A stretch of 9,875 bases of DNA from Alphaproteobacteria bacterium MarineAlpha3_Bin3. GTDB lineage: Bacteria; Pseudomonadota; Alphaproteobacteria; Rhodospirillales; Casp-alpha2. The DNA lies in NCBI GenBank assembly GCA_002938075.1, contig PTLK01000058.1, positions 1 through 9,875 of the forward strand, in the 5' to 3' direction. The notes below the pieces were generated by a model. The model was not told the origin of the DNA. It was given only the letters and a program-made list of their open reading frames with translations, and ran no database searches. Both the position numbers and the translations under genes were made by a program. Of this stretch, positions 1 through 6,833 are shown one piece after another. Positions within the stretch are counted from its first letter, which is position 1; each line of letters begins with the position of its first letter.

Positions 1-1
1 T

Positions 2-601
2 CTCGGACGGAACGGGGCGGGGAAGACCACGGCGCTCAAGAGCATCATGGGACTGGCTCCAGCACGCCAGGGTAAGATCCTGTTTGAAGACCAGGATATT
101 ACCGGCCTGCCTCCTCATTTGATTGCACGCCAAGGCATTGCCTATGTCCCGGCAAGCCGCGGAATATTCATGACCCTCACGTCTATGGAAAATTTGAAAA
201 TCGTTGGCGCCAAGGGGGCTCGGTGGGGTACGGAGGACGTATTCCGGCGCTTCCCCAAACTTGCTCCATTGAAACGACGCCGCGGCCGTTCTTTGTCTGG
301 AGGCGAGCAGCAGATGCTTGCCATCGGCCGCGCCTTGGTCACCGGTCCTTCCCTGATCCTCCTGGATGAACCCTCCCAAGGGCTCGCCCCGATGGTAGTT
401 GAGCTTGTCGTCGACATGCTTCGCGAACTAAAATCCGAAGGGGTGAGCATGTTGTTGGTGGAGCAGAACTTGCAGATGGCCCTCGACCTGGCGGAGCGGG
501 TGTACATCCTCGATCAGGGGGAGGTCGTCTTCGATGGGTCTGCCCAAGAGTTGAAAAATAATGACCAGTTAACCGCTAGTTACCTTGGAGTGAGCGGATG
601 A
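2..601 (+). CDS. livF: LivF-type ABC transporter ATP-binding protein, 5' end cut off by window
   Basis: ATPase subunit of a branched-chain amino acid-type (HAAT) ABC importer. It would sit on the cytoplasmic face and power uptake of amino acids, amides or urea-like solutes. The reading frame is open from base 2, so the N-terminus (roughly 35 residues, judging from the usual LivF length of about 235) lies outside the window. Visible motifs, in order: Walker A GRNGAGKTT (bases 5-31), a VPASRGIF segment where LivF proteins usually have VPEGR, the ABC signature LSGGEQQ (293-313), Walker B LILLDEP with its catalytic Glu (353-373), and VEQN in place of the switch-His region, as is usual in LivF. 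The ATG at 47 lies after Walker A and is not the start. The protein ends at TGA 599-601. The amidase gene follows on the same strand 55 bases later, which suggests one operon. The family call is firm. The transported substrate is not shown, and UrtE is a close alternative. Confidence 0.9.
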   Translation, partial: LGRNGAGKTTALKSIMGLAPARQGKILFEDQDITGLPPHLIARQGIAYVPASRGIFMTLTSMENLKIVGAKGARWGTEDVFRRFPKLAPLKRRRGRSLSGGEQQMLAIGRALVTGPSLILLDEPSQGLAPMVVELVVDMLRELKSEGVSMLLVEQNLQMALDLAERVYILDQGEVVFDGSAQELKNNDQLTASYLGVSG

Positions 602-656
602 GGAGTTTTTGGAGGGGCGGGTTTGGCCGTCGAGAAGATGAATAAAAATCCGGAAT

Positions 657-2033
657 TTGTCGCAACTTACGTGGCTATCGGTTGACGCTGTGAAAGACGC
701 ACCGGTGCAAACCACCAACTACGTTGCCGATCCCGGCAGGGTCGCAGACCTCGCCCGGCGTATCCGGGAGGGGGAACTCTCCCCGGCCGACCTGGCCCGG
801 GGCTACCTCGATCGCATAAAAGTGACCGAGCCGGTGGTCAAGGCATGGCGCGAAGTCTGCGCCGACACCATGGTGACGGAGGCCGAGCAGCGAGCAAAGG
901 AGGTCGAGGACGGCGTAGTGTGCGGGCCATTGCACGGCATCCCGGTGGGCATCAAGGACATCATCGACGTCGCTGGCGTTCCAACGCGCTGCAACAGCTT
1001 AAGCCGTGCCGACGCGGCGCCGGCGACGGCCGATGCCGAGATCGTCTCCGCCCTGCGCGCCGCCGGCGCGTTAATTCTCGGCAAGACCCAGACGACAGAG
1101 TTCGCCTACTTCGACCCGTCACCGGCGTGTAACCCGCACAATATCGAGCACACGCCCGGTGGGTCCAGTAGTGGCTCGGCGGCGGCGGTCGCAGCCGGGA
1201 CCGTACCCGCGGCACTCGGCACCCAGACCATGGCCTCGGTCAACCGGCCGGCCGCATATTGCGGCATCGCTGCGTTCAAACCTAGCACTCGGCTATTCAG
1301 CACTTTTGGAATCGAGCCGCTGTCGACACTATATGACACCGTGGGTTTCTACGGTTGGAGCGTGGCAGACGCTGCGGCCGTTTTCGACGCTGTCTGCCCC
1401 ACGCATGCGCAGCTTGGGAGGAAAGAGCTGCGGGATAGTCCTCTGATCGTCGTGGCCCTGCAGGATCCGTTCATCGACGATGCGGATGACGAAATCAAGA
1501 AAGCAGTCGAGCGGGTCGCCGAGCGTTTGGCGGGGGCGGGCCATGCCGTTGAGGCAAAAAATTCGAGCGTGTCTTTCAAACAGCTTTACGATCTCCACAT
1601 TCTGACCATGGAATACGAGATTGGCCGCATCCAGAGACGGCTTCTCGATGAGCCGGAGGGACAAGTCGGCATTAAGCTCACCGAGACCATAAGGCGAGGA
1701 AACAAGATTGCGGATGCTGCCTACCTGGATGCGCGCCGTAAGCTCGACAAGGTCCGCACCGAATTTTTTGACGCGTTCCGGGGTGTGGACGCTTTTCTCT
1801 GGCCGGCCACGCCGAAAACTGCGCCCAAGGGCATCGCGTGGACGGGAGAACCCAAGTTCATTTCACCTTGGACAGCGCTCGGAGGACCCATAGTGACCAT
1901 GCCGGCGGGATTCGCCGCCGATGGCCTACCCATTGGATGCCTCATCACGGGAGCGCCGGGCAGCGACTTTCGGTTCGGTCAAATTGCCTGTCGCATCGCC
2001 GAAGCGGCTGAGGCACACGGGATCGCCAGCTAA
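657..2033 (+). CDS. Amidase signature family hydrolase
   Basis: Hydrolyses a C-N amide bond of an unknown substrate, probably in the cytoplasm since no signal peptide is seen. At 458 residues it is full length for the family. The Ser-cisSer-Lys triad can be assigned: Lys100 in GIPVGIKDIIDVAGVPT, cis-Ser170 in GGSSSGSAAAVAAG, and nucleophile Ser194 in TMASVNRPAAYCG. Ser170 and Ser194 are 24 residues apart, as in FAAH. The two Gly that normally precede the nucleophile (TGGS) are Met192-Ala193 here. The C-terminal part (GGPIVTMPAGF, GLPIGCLITG) is typical. The start is uncertain: TTG 657 gives the natural-looking N-terminus MSQLTWLS, but it has no clear ribosome site, and TGA at 639-641 closes the frame upstream. 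GTG 690 is the next choice. The gene follows a LivF-type gene, so the pair may import and hydrolyse an amide; that is inference. It differs from GatA in that no gatB or gatC is nearby. Confidence 0.9.
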   Translation: MSQLTWLSVDAVKDAPVQTTNYVADPGRVADLARRIREGELSPADLARGYLDRIKVTEPVVKAWREVCADTMVTEAEQRAKEVEDGVVCGPLHGIPVGIKDIIDVAGVPTRCNSLSRADAAPATADAEIVSALRAAGALILGKTQTTEFAYFDPSPACNPHNIEHTPGGSSSGSAAAVAAGTVPAALGTQTMASVNRPAAYCGIAAFKPSTRLFSTFGIEPLSTLYDTVGFYGWSVADAAAVFDAVCPTHAQLGRKELRDSPLIVVALQDPFIDDADDEIKKAVERVAERLAGAGHAVEAKNSSVSFKQLYDLHILTMEYEIGRIQRRLLDEPEGQVGIKLTETIRRGNKIADAAYLDARRKLDKVRTEFFDAFRGVDAFLWPATPKTAPKGIAWTGEPKFISPWTALGGPIVTMPAGFAADGLPIGCLITGAPGSDFRFGQIACRIAEAAEAHGIAS

Positions 2034-2354
2034 TAATAGCGGCCCCTGTGGTAATTATCACCGGTCTTACGAAAGGGAATGAACCCCCTCCCCACGAATG
2101 GAGTGACCCCGTTTGCTGGTCCACCGCTTAAGTTAGAGTTTGGCGCGGTTTAAGTTGATGTTCCGGCCGAAGCCATTGGCGCCGGAGCGAACGATAAGCC
2201 AATAAGAACTGTTTCCGATGCTTGGATACGATCAAAATTCCGGCATTTTCATTTCGCTCACCGTCGTCTGCCTGAACGGCCGCAGGAACCGCCCTCTGAT
2301 CCACGCTTTCCTTAAAATCGCTGAAAAAGTTGACGTTTGAACTGGGCGGCGTTT
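2034..2354. other. Gene-poor intergenic region between amidase and coxL-like gene
   Basis: This stretch of 321 bases separates two convergent genes. It is visibly richer in A/T than the flanking genes and has no long open frame on either strand. It contains an imperfect palindrome, GTGGTAATTATCAC (2048-2061), two copies of TTAAGTT in the part around 2130-2160, and a short + strand frame at 2218-2340 listed separately. No clear hairpin-plus-T-run terminator was found for either flanking gene. GGCG and CGCC arms around the T-run at 2352-2356 give only a 4-base stem. Confidence 0.6.
2218..2340 (+). pseudogene. Possible relic of a LysR-type regulator C-terminus
   Basis: A 40-codon frame runs from ATG 2218 to TGA 2338. 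It reads through a hydrophobic beta-like stretch (GIFISLTVVCL) into NGRRNRPLIHAFLKIAEKV. The pattern of a hydrophobic strand, then basic residues and a Pro-Leu, then a final helix with AF, resembles the last 30 residues of LysR-type regulators. The same frame has a TAA about 15 bases before the ATG, so no regulator body precedes it. There is no clear ribosome site. This is a weak pattern match. It could equally be chance coding in an intergenic region or a small unknown protein. Confidence 0.2.
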
Positions 2355-4721
2355 TTAAAGCGCGCCTTCAATCAAGCCTTTTGGATCATGGGCGCCCTGG
2401 TCCTGGACCGCGCGCCAGACCTTCTCGGAAGTCAGTGGGATGTCGATGTGGACGACGCCAAATTCCTTCAGCGCATCGAGGACGGCGTTGACGACCGCCG
2501 GCAGTGAGCCGACGCAGCCGGCCTCGCCGGCGCCCTTGACGCCGAGAGGGTTTTTCTTCGTCGGCGCCCCCTCGTAGTACTCGATGACCATGTCGGGGAC
2601 GCCATCGGCGCGCGGCAACCCGTAATCCATCAGCGAGCCGGTGATCAATTGGCCGCTGTCGTCAAAGACGATGTTCTCCGTCAGGACCTGCCCGATCCCC
2701 TGGGCGACGCCGCCCATGACCTGGCCGTCGGCGAGCAGCGGATTGATGATGGTGCCGAAGTCGTCGACCACCCAATACCCCAAAAGAAGGATGGCGCCGG
2801 TCTTGGGATCGACCTCCACCGCCGCCGCGTGACAGCCGTTGGGGATCGAAATCTCACCCCTCTCGAAGGTCGAGCCCGTATCCAGACACCCCGGCTCCAG
2901 GTCGTCGGGAAGGCGCTCGGAGTCGAAGGACGCCTCGATGACCTCAACCATCGACACCGAGGCGCCGGAACCGGAATCCTTGAAGCTGCCGCCTTCGAAG
3001 GTCAGGTCGGCGGCCTTCGACTGCAAAAGATGCGCCGCCAACCCGGACGCCTTTTCGATCACCTCGCCGGCGGCCTGGGCGACGGCGTTGCCGCCCAGTT
3101 CCATGCCCCGGGAGCCGCCGTGGCCGCCACCGATGGGGGTCTTGTCGGTGTCGGCCTGATGGTATTCGACGCGCTCGAACGGAATCCCCAAACGGGCCGC
3201 CAGCAACTGGGCCATCGACGTCTCGTGGCCCATGCCCGTGGACTGGCTGCCGACCGACAGCGATACCGTTCCATCGGCGCCAAAGGCGACACCGGCGAAT
3301 TCCTTCGGCCCGCCGCCGGTACATTCCAGGTAGGGGGCGATGGCAAAACCGAACCGCCGCCCGGCGGTCTTGATCTGTTCGGCCCTTTCGGCAAACGACC
3401 CGGGATCGGCCAGTTTCAGGGTGCGCTCGAACACCTTGGGGAAGTCGCCGCAATCGATGTTCAGCCCCATGGACGTCTTGTGGGGGAGCTTTTCTGGCCT
3501 CATCAGGTTCTTGCGCCTGATCTCGATCGGATCCAGGCCGAGCTGGCGCGCCGCGTATTCGATGATGCGCTCGGTCTGAAACGTCGCCTCGGGCCGCCCG
3601 GCGCCACGGTAGGGGTCCATTGGCCCAGTGTTGATGAATACCGCGCGGCTGCGGTAGTACATCACCGGAAAATCATAGGGTCCGCCCTGAGTCCGGGCCG
3701 AGCCGCCGGTCGGCGTAAACGGCCCAATGGTCCAGCAATAGGCGCCGATGCCGGCGACCGTTTCCGTGCGCAGGGCCCGGAAGGTGCCGTCGTTGTCGAT
3801 GGCAAGCTGGACGCGGCTGGTCTGTCCCCGGCCGTGGGTGTCGGACAGGAAGCTTTCGGAGCGGTTGTTGATCCATTTGACCGGCCGGCCCAATTTCTTG
3901 GCCGCATAGAGCACCAGGGGCGGTTCCGGATAGGCGCTATTCTTGACCCCGAAACCGCCGCCCACATCCGGCGCGATGTGGCGGATTTTCTCCTTGTCGA
4001 TGCCGAAGACGTTCTCGGCCAAGGTATCGCGAATGGCGTGGACATTCTGGGTTGAGTTGTACAGCAGGTAGGTGTCGGTCTCGGGGTCGTAGCTGCCGAC
4101 GCAGCCGCGGGGCTCGATCGGCACCGCGGTGACGCGGTTGTTTTCCAGGTCAAGGGTGATCACGTGGTCGGCTTCCGCGAAGGCCTTTTCGACCCCTTCC
4201 CGGTCGCCGAGCTCGAAATCGATGCACAGGTTCCCCGGGATGTCGTCCCACAGTTGCGGCGCGTCCGGGGCCAGCGCCTCGACCGCATCGGTGACCGCGT
4301 CCAGGGACTCATAATCGACGTCGATGAGATCCAGGGCGTCGCGCGCGATTGGGTCCGTTTCGGCGACCACCAGGGCCACCGGCTCGCCGACATAGCGGAC
4401 CCGGCCGATGGCCAGGCAATGGCGTGGCGGTTCCGATAACTCCGATCCGTCGCGGTTCTTCCGGATCGCCGTTTTCGTCGGCATCGGGCCGAACCCTTCG
4501 GCGATCCAGTCCTCGCCGGTGACCACCAGAAGTACGCCTTCCATGGCCAGCGCCCCCGATGCGTCGATGTTCTTGATACGGGCATGGGCATAAACCGAGC
4601 GCAGCACAACGGCGCGGGCCTGGCCTTCCAGGTTGATGTCGTCGATATACCGGCCGCGGCCGGTAAGGAACCGCTCGTCCTCGGACCGCCTCACCGGTTG
4701 GCCGATGGTTACGTCGGTCAT
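2355..4721 (-). CDS. coxL: Form II CoxL-like molybdopterin-binding large subunit (xanthine dehydrogenase family)
   Basis: Catalytic subunit of a molybdenum hydroxylase. It binds Mo-MCD and oxidises its substrate with water as oxygen source, passing electrons to the FeS and FAD subunits. It has 788 residues, near the usual 780-810. The N-terminal family hallmark is seen (RRSEDERFLTGRGRYIDD, residues 11-28). Cofactor motifs include VPIEPRG (about 200-206), GGGFGVK (254-260) and TGMGHET (495-501). The active-site loop is PYRGAGR (370-376), the form II type. True CO dehydrogenases (form I) have AYXCSFR, whose Cys binds copper. The catalytic Glu is Glu733 in GVKGAGEAG. A Met at 497 occupies the place of the usual Gln of GQGH. 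The start ATG lies at 4719-4721 and overlaps the end of the medium-subunit gene by 4 bases, so translation is probably coupled. The substrate is unknown; aldehydes, heterocycles or CO-unrelated compounds are possible. Confidence 0.93.
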   Translation of the reverse strand: MTDVTIGQPVRRSEDERFLTGRGRYIDDINLEGQARAVVLRSVYAHARIKNIDASGALAMEGVLLVVTGEDWIAEGFGPMPTKTAIRKNRDGSELSEPPRHCLAIGRVRYVGEPVALVVAETDPIARDALDLIDVDYESLDAVTDAVEALAPDAPQLWDDIPGNLCIDFELGDREGVEKAFAEADHVITLDLENNRVTAVPIEPRGCVGSYDPETDTYLLYNSTQNVHAIRDTLAENVFGIDKEKIRHIAPDVGGGFGVKNSAYPEPPLVLYAAKKLGRPVKWINNRSESFLSDTHGRGQTSRVQLAIDNDGTFRALRTETVAGIGAYCWTIGPFTPTGGSARTQGGPYDFPVMYYRSRAVFINTGPMDPYRGAGRPEATFQTERIIEYAARQLGLDPIEIRRKNLMRPEKLPHKTSMGLNIDCGDFPKVFERTLKLADPGSFAERAEQIKTAGRRFGFAIAPYLECTGGGPKEFAGVAFGADGTVSLSVGSQSTGMGHETSMAQLLAARLGIPFERVEYHQADTDKTPIGGGHGGSRGMELGGNAVAQAAGEVIEKASGLAAHLLQSKAADLTFEGGSFKDSGSGASVSMVEVIEASFDSERLPDDLEPGCLDTGSTFERGEISIPNGCHAAAVEVDPKTGAILLLGYWVVDDFGTIINPLLADGQVMGGVAQGIGQVLTENIVFDDSGQLITGSLMDYGLPRADGVPDMVIEYYEGAPTKKNPLGVKGAGEAGCVGSLPAVVNAVLDALKEFGVVHIDIPLTSEKVWRAVQDQGAHDPKGLIEGAL

Positions 4722-5530
4722 GCCGCACCCACATTCGCGTTGGCCGCGTCGACGGCGCGCCCCGCCATGACGCCGATCAAATGGGCCCGGTAGCCGGCCG
4801 AGGCATGGATGTCGGCGATCAGGTCGGCCTCGGAGACGGCGATGCCCTCCAAGGCGTCGGCCTGGAAATCCTTGTCCAGGGCGGCCTCCATTTCGGCTGC
4901 CCGGAACACCCCCGGCCCGGCACCGGTGACGGCGACGCGAACCGCCCCGTCAACGCGGGCGACGAAGACCCCGGCGACGGCGTACCGGGACGCCGGGTTG
5001 GGGAATTTCGCATAGGCCGCGCGCTCGGCAACCGGAAACTCGACGTCGGTGATCAGTTCCCCTTCGTCGAGCGCCGTTTCGAACATGCCGGTGAAGAACC
5101 CGTCCGCCGGGATGCGCCTTTTGTCCGTCACCACCACCGCCGACAAGGCCAATACGGCGGCCGGGTAATCGGCGGAAGGGTCGTTGTTGGCCAGCGAGCC
5201 ACCGAGGGTTCCCCGGTTGCGCACCTGCGGGTCGCCGATGCCGCCGGCCAGCCCGGCCAGCGCCGGAATCGCCTTTTGCACTTCGGGGGACGCCGCCACC
5301 CGGGCATGGGTCGTCATGGCGCCGACGGTCAGGGTCGACTCCGTGGCGGTGATGCCTTGCAGGTCCTCGATTCCGGCAAGGTCGATGAGCCCCGACGGCA
5401 TGGCCAGGCCTTGTTTCAACACCGGGATCAGCGTTTGCCCGCCGGCCAGGAAGGAGCCGTCGGATTGGGCGTTAAAGGCGTCACCGGCCTCGGTCACGGT
5501 TTTCGGCTTTTGGTATTCAAAATCCTGCAT
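4718..5530 (-). CDS. coxM: CoxM-like FAD-binding medium subunit
   Basis: FAD subunit of the three-part molybdenum hydroxylase. It takes electrons from the [2Fe-2S] subunit and passes them to an external acceptor. It has 270 residues, slightly shorter than the usual 285-290. Both FAD-binding motifs of the CO dehydrogenase flavoprotein family are present: AGGQTLIPVLK near residues 29-39, and GDPQVRNRGTLGGSLANNDP at about 99-118 followed by SADYPA. A later YAKFPNPASRYAVAGV segment is also typical of the family. The start ATG is at 5528-5530, only 3 bases after the small-subunit stop, and its own stop overlaps the large-subunit ATG by 4 bases. This tight S-M-L packing shows a single transcription unit. 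The gene order differs from the coxMSL order of Oligotropha (Afipia) carboxidovorans. Confidence 0.93.
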   Translation of the reverse strand: MQDFEYQKPKTVTEAGDAFNAQSDGSFLAGGQTLIPVLKQGLAMPSGLIDLAGIEDLQGITATESTLTVGAMTTHARVAASPEVQKAIPALAGLAGGIGDPQVRNRGTLGGSLANNDPSADYPAAVLALSAVVVTDKRRIPADGFFTGMFETALDEGELITDVEFPVAERAAYAKFPNPASRYAVAGVFVARVDGAVRVAVTGAGPGVFRAAEMEAALDKDFQADALEGIAVSEADLIADIHASAGYRAHLIGVMAGRAVDAANANVGAA

Positions 5531-5533
5531 CGT

Positions 5534-6001
5534 TCAGCCCCGCATGACCTTCGCCCCGGTCCGGACGGCCTCGACGATGTTCTGGTAGCCGGTGCACCGG
5601 CAGATGTTGCCTTCGAGCCCATGGCGTATGTCGGCGTCGCTGGGGTCCGGGTTGTCCTCGATCAGGGCCATCGCCGTCATCACCATGCCGGGCGTGCAGA
5701 ACCCGCATTGAAGGCCGTGTTTTTCGTGGAAAGCCTGTTGAAGGGGATTAAGCCCTTGGTCGGGGGAAACGCCTTCGATGGTGGTGACATCGGCGCCGTC
5801 GGCCTGCACCGCCAACAGGGTGCAGCTTTTGACCGGCTGGCCGTTGACGTGAACGACGCAGGCGCCGCACTGGCTGGTATCGCAGCCGACATGGGTGCCT
5901 GTCAGCCCCAGCACCTCGCGGATGAAATCGACCAGCAACAACCGCCCCTCGACGTCGTGGCTGACAGGTTGGCTGTTAACGCTGAGCGCTATTTTTGGCA
6001 T
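5534..6001 (-). CDS. coxS: CoxS-like [2Fe-2S] small subunit
   Basis: Electron-transfer subunit with two [2Fe-2S] clusters, linking the molybdenum site to FAD. It has 155 residues, normal for the family. The plant-ferredoxin-type cluster ligands are Cys40, Cys45, Cys48 and Cys60 (VGCDTSQCGACVV, then SC). The C-terminal helical cluster ligands are Cys99, Cys102, Cys134 and Cys136 (QCGFCTPGM and ICRCTGYQ). All eight are present. The frame stays open to 6325, but the start is set at ATG 5999-6001 because a strong GGAGGG site sits just before it and MPKIALSVNSQ matches normal family N-termini. An upstream start would overlap the divergent mocA-like gene. It is the first gene of the S-M-L operon. 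Confidence 0.95.
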   Translation of the reverse strand: MPKIALSVNSQPVSHDVEGRLLLVDFIREVLGLTGTHVGCDTSQCGACVVHVNGQPVKSCTLLAVQADGADVTTIEGVSPDQGLNPLQQAFHEKHGLQCGFCTPGMVMTAMALIEDNPDPSDADIRHGLEGNICRCTGYQNIVEAVRTGAKVMRG

Positions 6002-6004
6002 TAT

Positions 6005-6010
6005 CCCTCC
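6005..6010 (-). promoter_or_regulatory. Ribosome binding site of the coxS-like gene
   Basis: Read on the minus strand, GGAGGG stands 3 bases before ATG 6001-5999 (4 bases from the GGAGG core). It decides the coxS start against longer in-frame alternatives. Confidence 0.8.
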
Positions 6011-6023
6011 ACATCGATGCGGG

Positions 6024-6054
6024 TTTCGGCCGGTTTTTGCGCCGATGGCCGAAA
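6024..6054. repeat. Inverted repeat in the divergent coxS/mocA control region
   Basis: The arms TTTCGGCC (6024-6031) and GGCCGAAA (6047-6054) are a perfect 8-base inverted repeat with a 15-base spacer, so arm centres are 23 bases apart, about two helix turns. It lies in the untranslated leader of the coxS-like gene and just beside the candidate -10 element. It may be an operator for a dimeric regulator or a leader hairpin. The sequence alone does not decide between these. Confidence 0.45.
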
Positions 6055-6058
6055 ATCC

Positions 6059-6066
6059 TTTATAAC
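6059..6066. promoter_or_regulatory. Candidate shared -10 element for divergent promoters
   Basis: The sequence TTTATAAC contains the palindrome TTATAA. It reads TATAAC on the + strand (towards the mocA-like gene) and TATAAA on the - strand (towards the coxS-like gene), both close to the TATAAT consensus. No good -35 box stands at 17 bases on either side, so an activator may be needed. Next to it, CGTTT (6070-6074) and AAACG (6079-6083) form a small inverted repeat. This is a prediction from base pattern only. Confidence 0.3.
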
Positions 6067-6098
6067 AGGCGTTTCGATAAACGAAAGCCCGGCTTTTG

Positions 6099-6755
6099 AT
6101 GCCGAACCAAGACCAAAATTCGAATGATTCCGGCGCCGGCAAAAAGGCCGGCGGCGTCGCCGCTGTCATCCTGGCGGCCGGGGAATCCAGGCGCTCGGGC
6201 GACGCCAACAAACTGCTGTTCGAGGCCGGCGGCGCGCCTCTTGTCCGCCGTGCCGCAGGGGCCGCCCTGGCATCCCGGGCGGCGGAGGTCATTACCGTCA
6301 CCGGATATGAGGCCGATCTCATCATCTCCGTCCTCGCAGGTTTAGACCTGAGGGTGGTCCATAATCCCGATTACCACGACGGGCTGAGCACGTCCTTGAA
6401 GGCCGGGATATCGGCGGTCCCGGAGGGGCGAACGGGAGCGTTGGTGCTGCTTGCCGATATGCCCCGGATTTCAGCCGACATCATCGACCTTTTGATCGGG
6501 CGCTTCGAAGATGGCGGCGAAACCGATATCTGCGCCCCCGTTTTTGAACGCCGGCGGGGCCACCCGGTGTTGTGGCCGAGGCGGTTTTTCCCGCAACTGC
6601 TGGGGGTTTCTGGCGACACCGGCGGCCGGGATCTGCTGAAAATGAACGCCGACGAGATATCGGCGGTCGAGGTCGATACCGCGGACATCCATTTCGACAT
6701 CGACGGCCCCGGGGATTTGCCGGGGGACTCGCCAGAGGACTTGCCGGACGAATGA
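6099..6755 (+). CDS. mocA: MocA-like molybdenum cofactor cytidylyltransferase (nucleotidyltransferase family)
   Basis: Probably transfers CMP from CTP to Mo-molybdopterin, making the MCD cofactor that xanthine dehydrogenase/CO dehydrogenase-family enzymes use. The protein has 218 residues from ATG 6099 (a TTG lies directly before it). Motifs: nucleotide-binding loop ILAAGESRRSGDANKLL (about 24-40), acidic metal site VLLADMP (116-122, Asp120), GHPVLWP (154-160), SGDTGGRDLL (171-180), and DIDGPGDL (200-207), which corresponds to the usual DIDTPEDL end motif. Ser33 stands where the loop usually has Met (RMG). The C-terminus adds an acidic Asp/Pro repeat, three 12-base units at 6711-6746 reading GDLP, GDSP and EDLP. 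The gene diverges from coxSML and is followed by the CoxG- and XdhC-like genes, which supports a role in maturing that enzyme. MobA or another sugar-nucleotide transferase is a less likely alternative. Confidence 0.85.
   Translation: MPNQDQNSNDSGAGKKAGGVAAVILAAGESRRSGDANKLLFEAGGAPLVRRAAGAALASRAAEVITVTGYEADLIISVLAGLDLRVVHNPDYHDGLSTSLKAGISAVPEGRTGALVLLADMPRISADIIDLLIGRFEDGGETDICAPVFERRRGHPVLWPRRFFPQLLGVSGDTGGRDLLKMNADEISAVEVDTADIHFDIDGPGDLPGDSPEDLPDE
6711..6746 (+). repeat. Three 12-base tandem units in the mocA-like 3' end
   Basis: Three degenerate 12-base units encode GDLP, GDSP and EDLP at the extreme C-terminus of the MocA-like protein. They continue directly from the conserved DIDGPGDL motif and look like a local duplication that lengthened the tail by about ten acidic residues. 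Confidence 0.5.
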
Positions 6756-6833
6756 TATTTATCCGGTGAAGCGCCTTGATCTTTCCGCCCCGGAAGTACA
6801 GATAAGCCTTTCTTAAAACAACAAGAGACCGAC

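Noticed and set aside
2090..2175. Insertion-sequence end-like words (GTGACCCC, TGGTCCAC) and two TTAAGTT copies
   Set aside because: They gave the impression of an IS3-type terminus, but no transposase fragment, matching inverted end or target duplication could be found by eye.
2341..2362. GC arms around TTTTT next to the coxL stop as a terminator
   Set aside because: Only four base pairs form before mismatches, and the T-run lies in the loop rather than after the stem.
2649..4055. Long open frame of 468 codons antisense to the coxL-like gene
   Set aside because: It lies wholly opposite a gene with complete family motifs. Long antisense frames are expected in GC-rich coding DNA, and its translation shows no recognisable domain.
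4781..6127. Long open frame of 448 codons antisense to the coxM- and coxS-like genes
   Set aside because: It spans two well-supported genes and their intergenic region, is rich in Gly, Asp, Arg and His, and matches no known pattern.
6002..6325. N-terminal extension of the coxS-like frame up to 6325
   Set aside because: It would overlap the mocA-like gene, adds no conserved sequence, and ignores the strong ribosome site before ATG 6001.
6781..6797. Hairpin TTCCG-CCC-CGGAA between the mocA- and coxG-like genes as a terminator
   Set aside because: The stem is only 5 bases and no T-run follows. The downstream genes most likely belong to the same unit.
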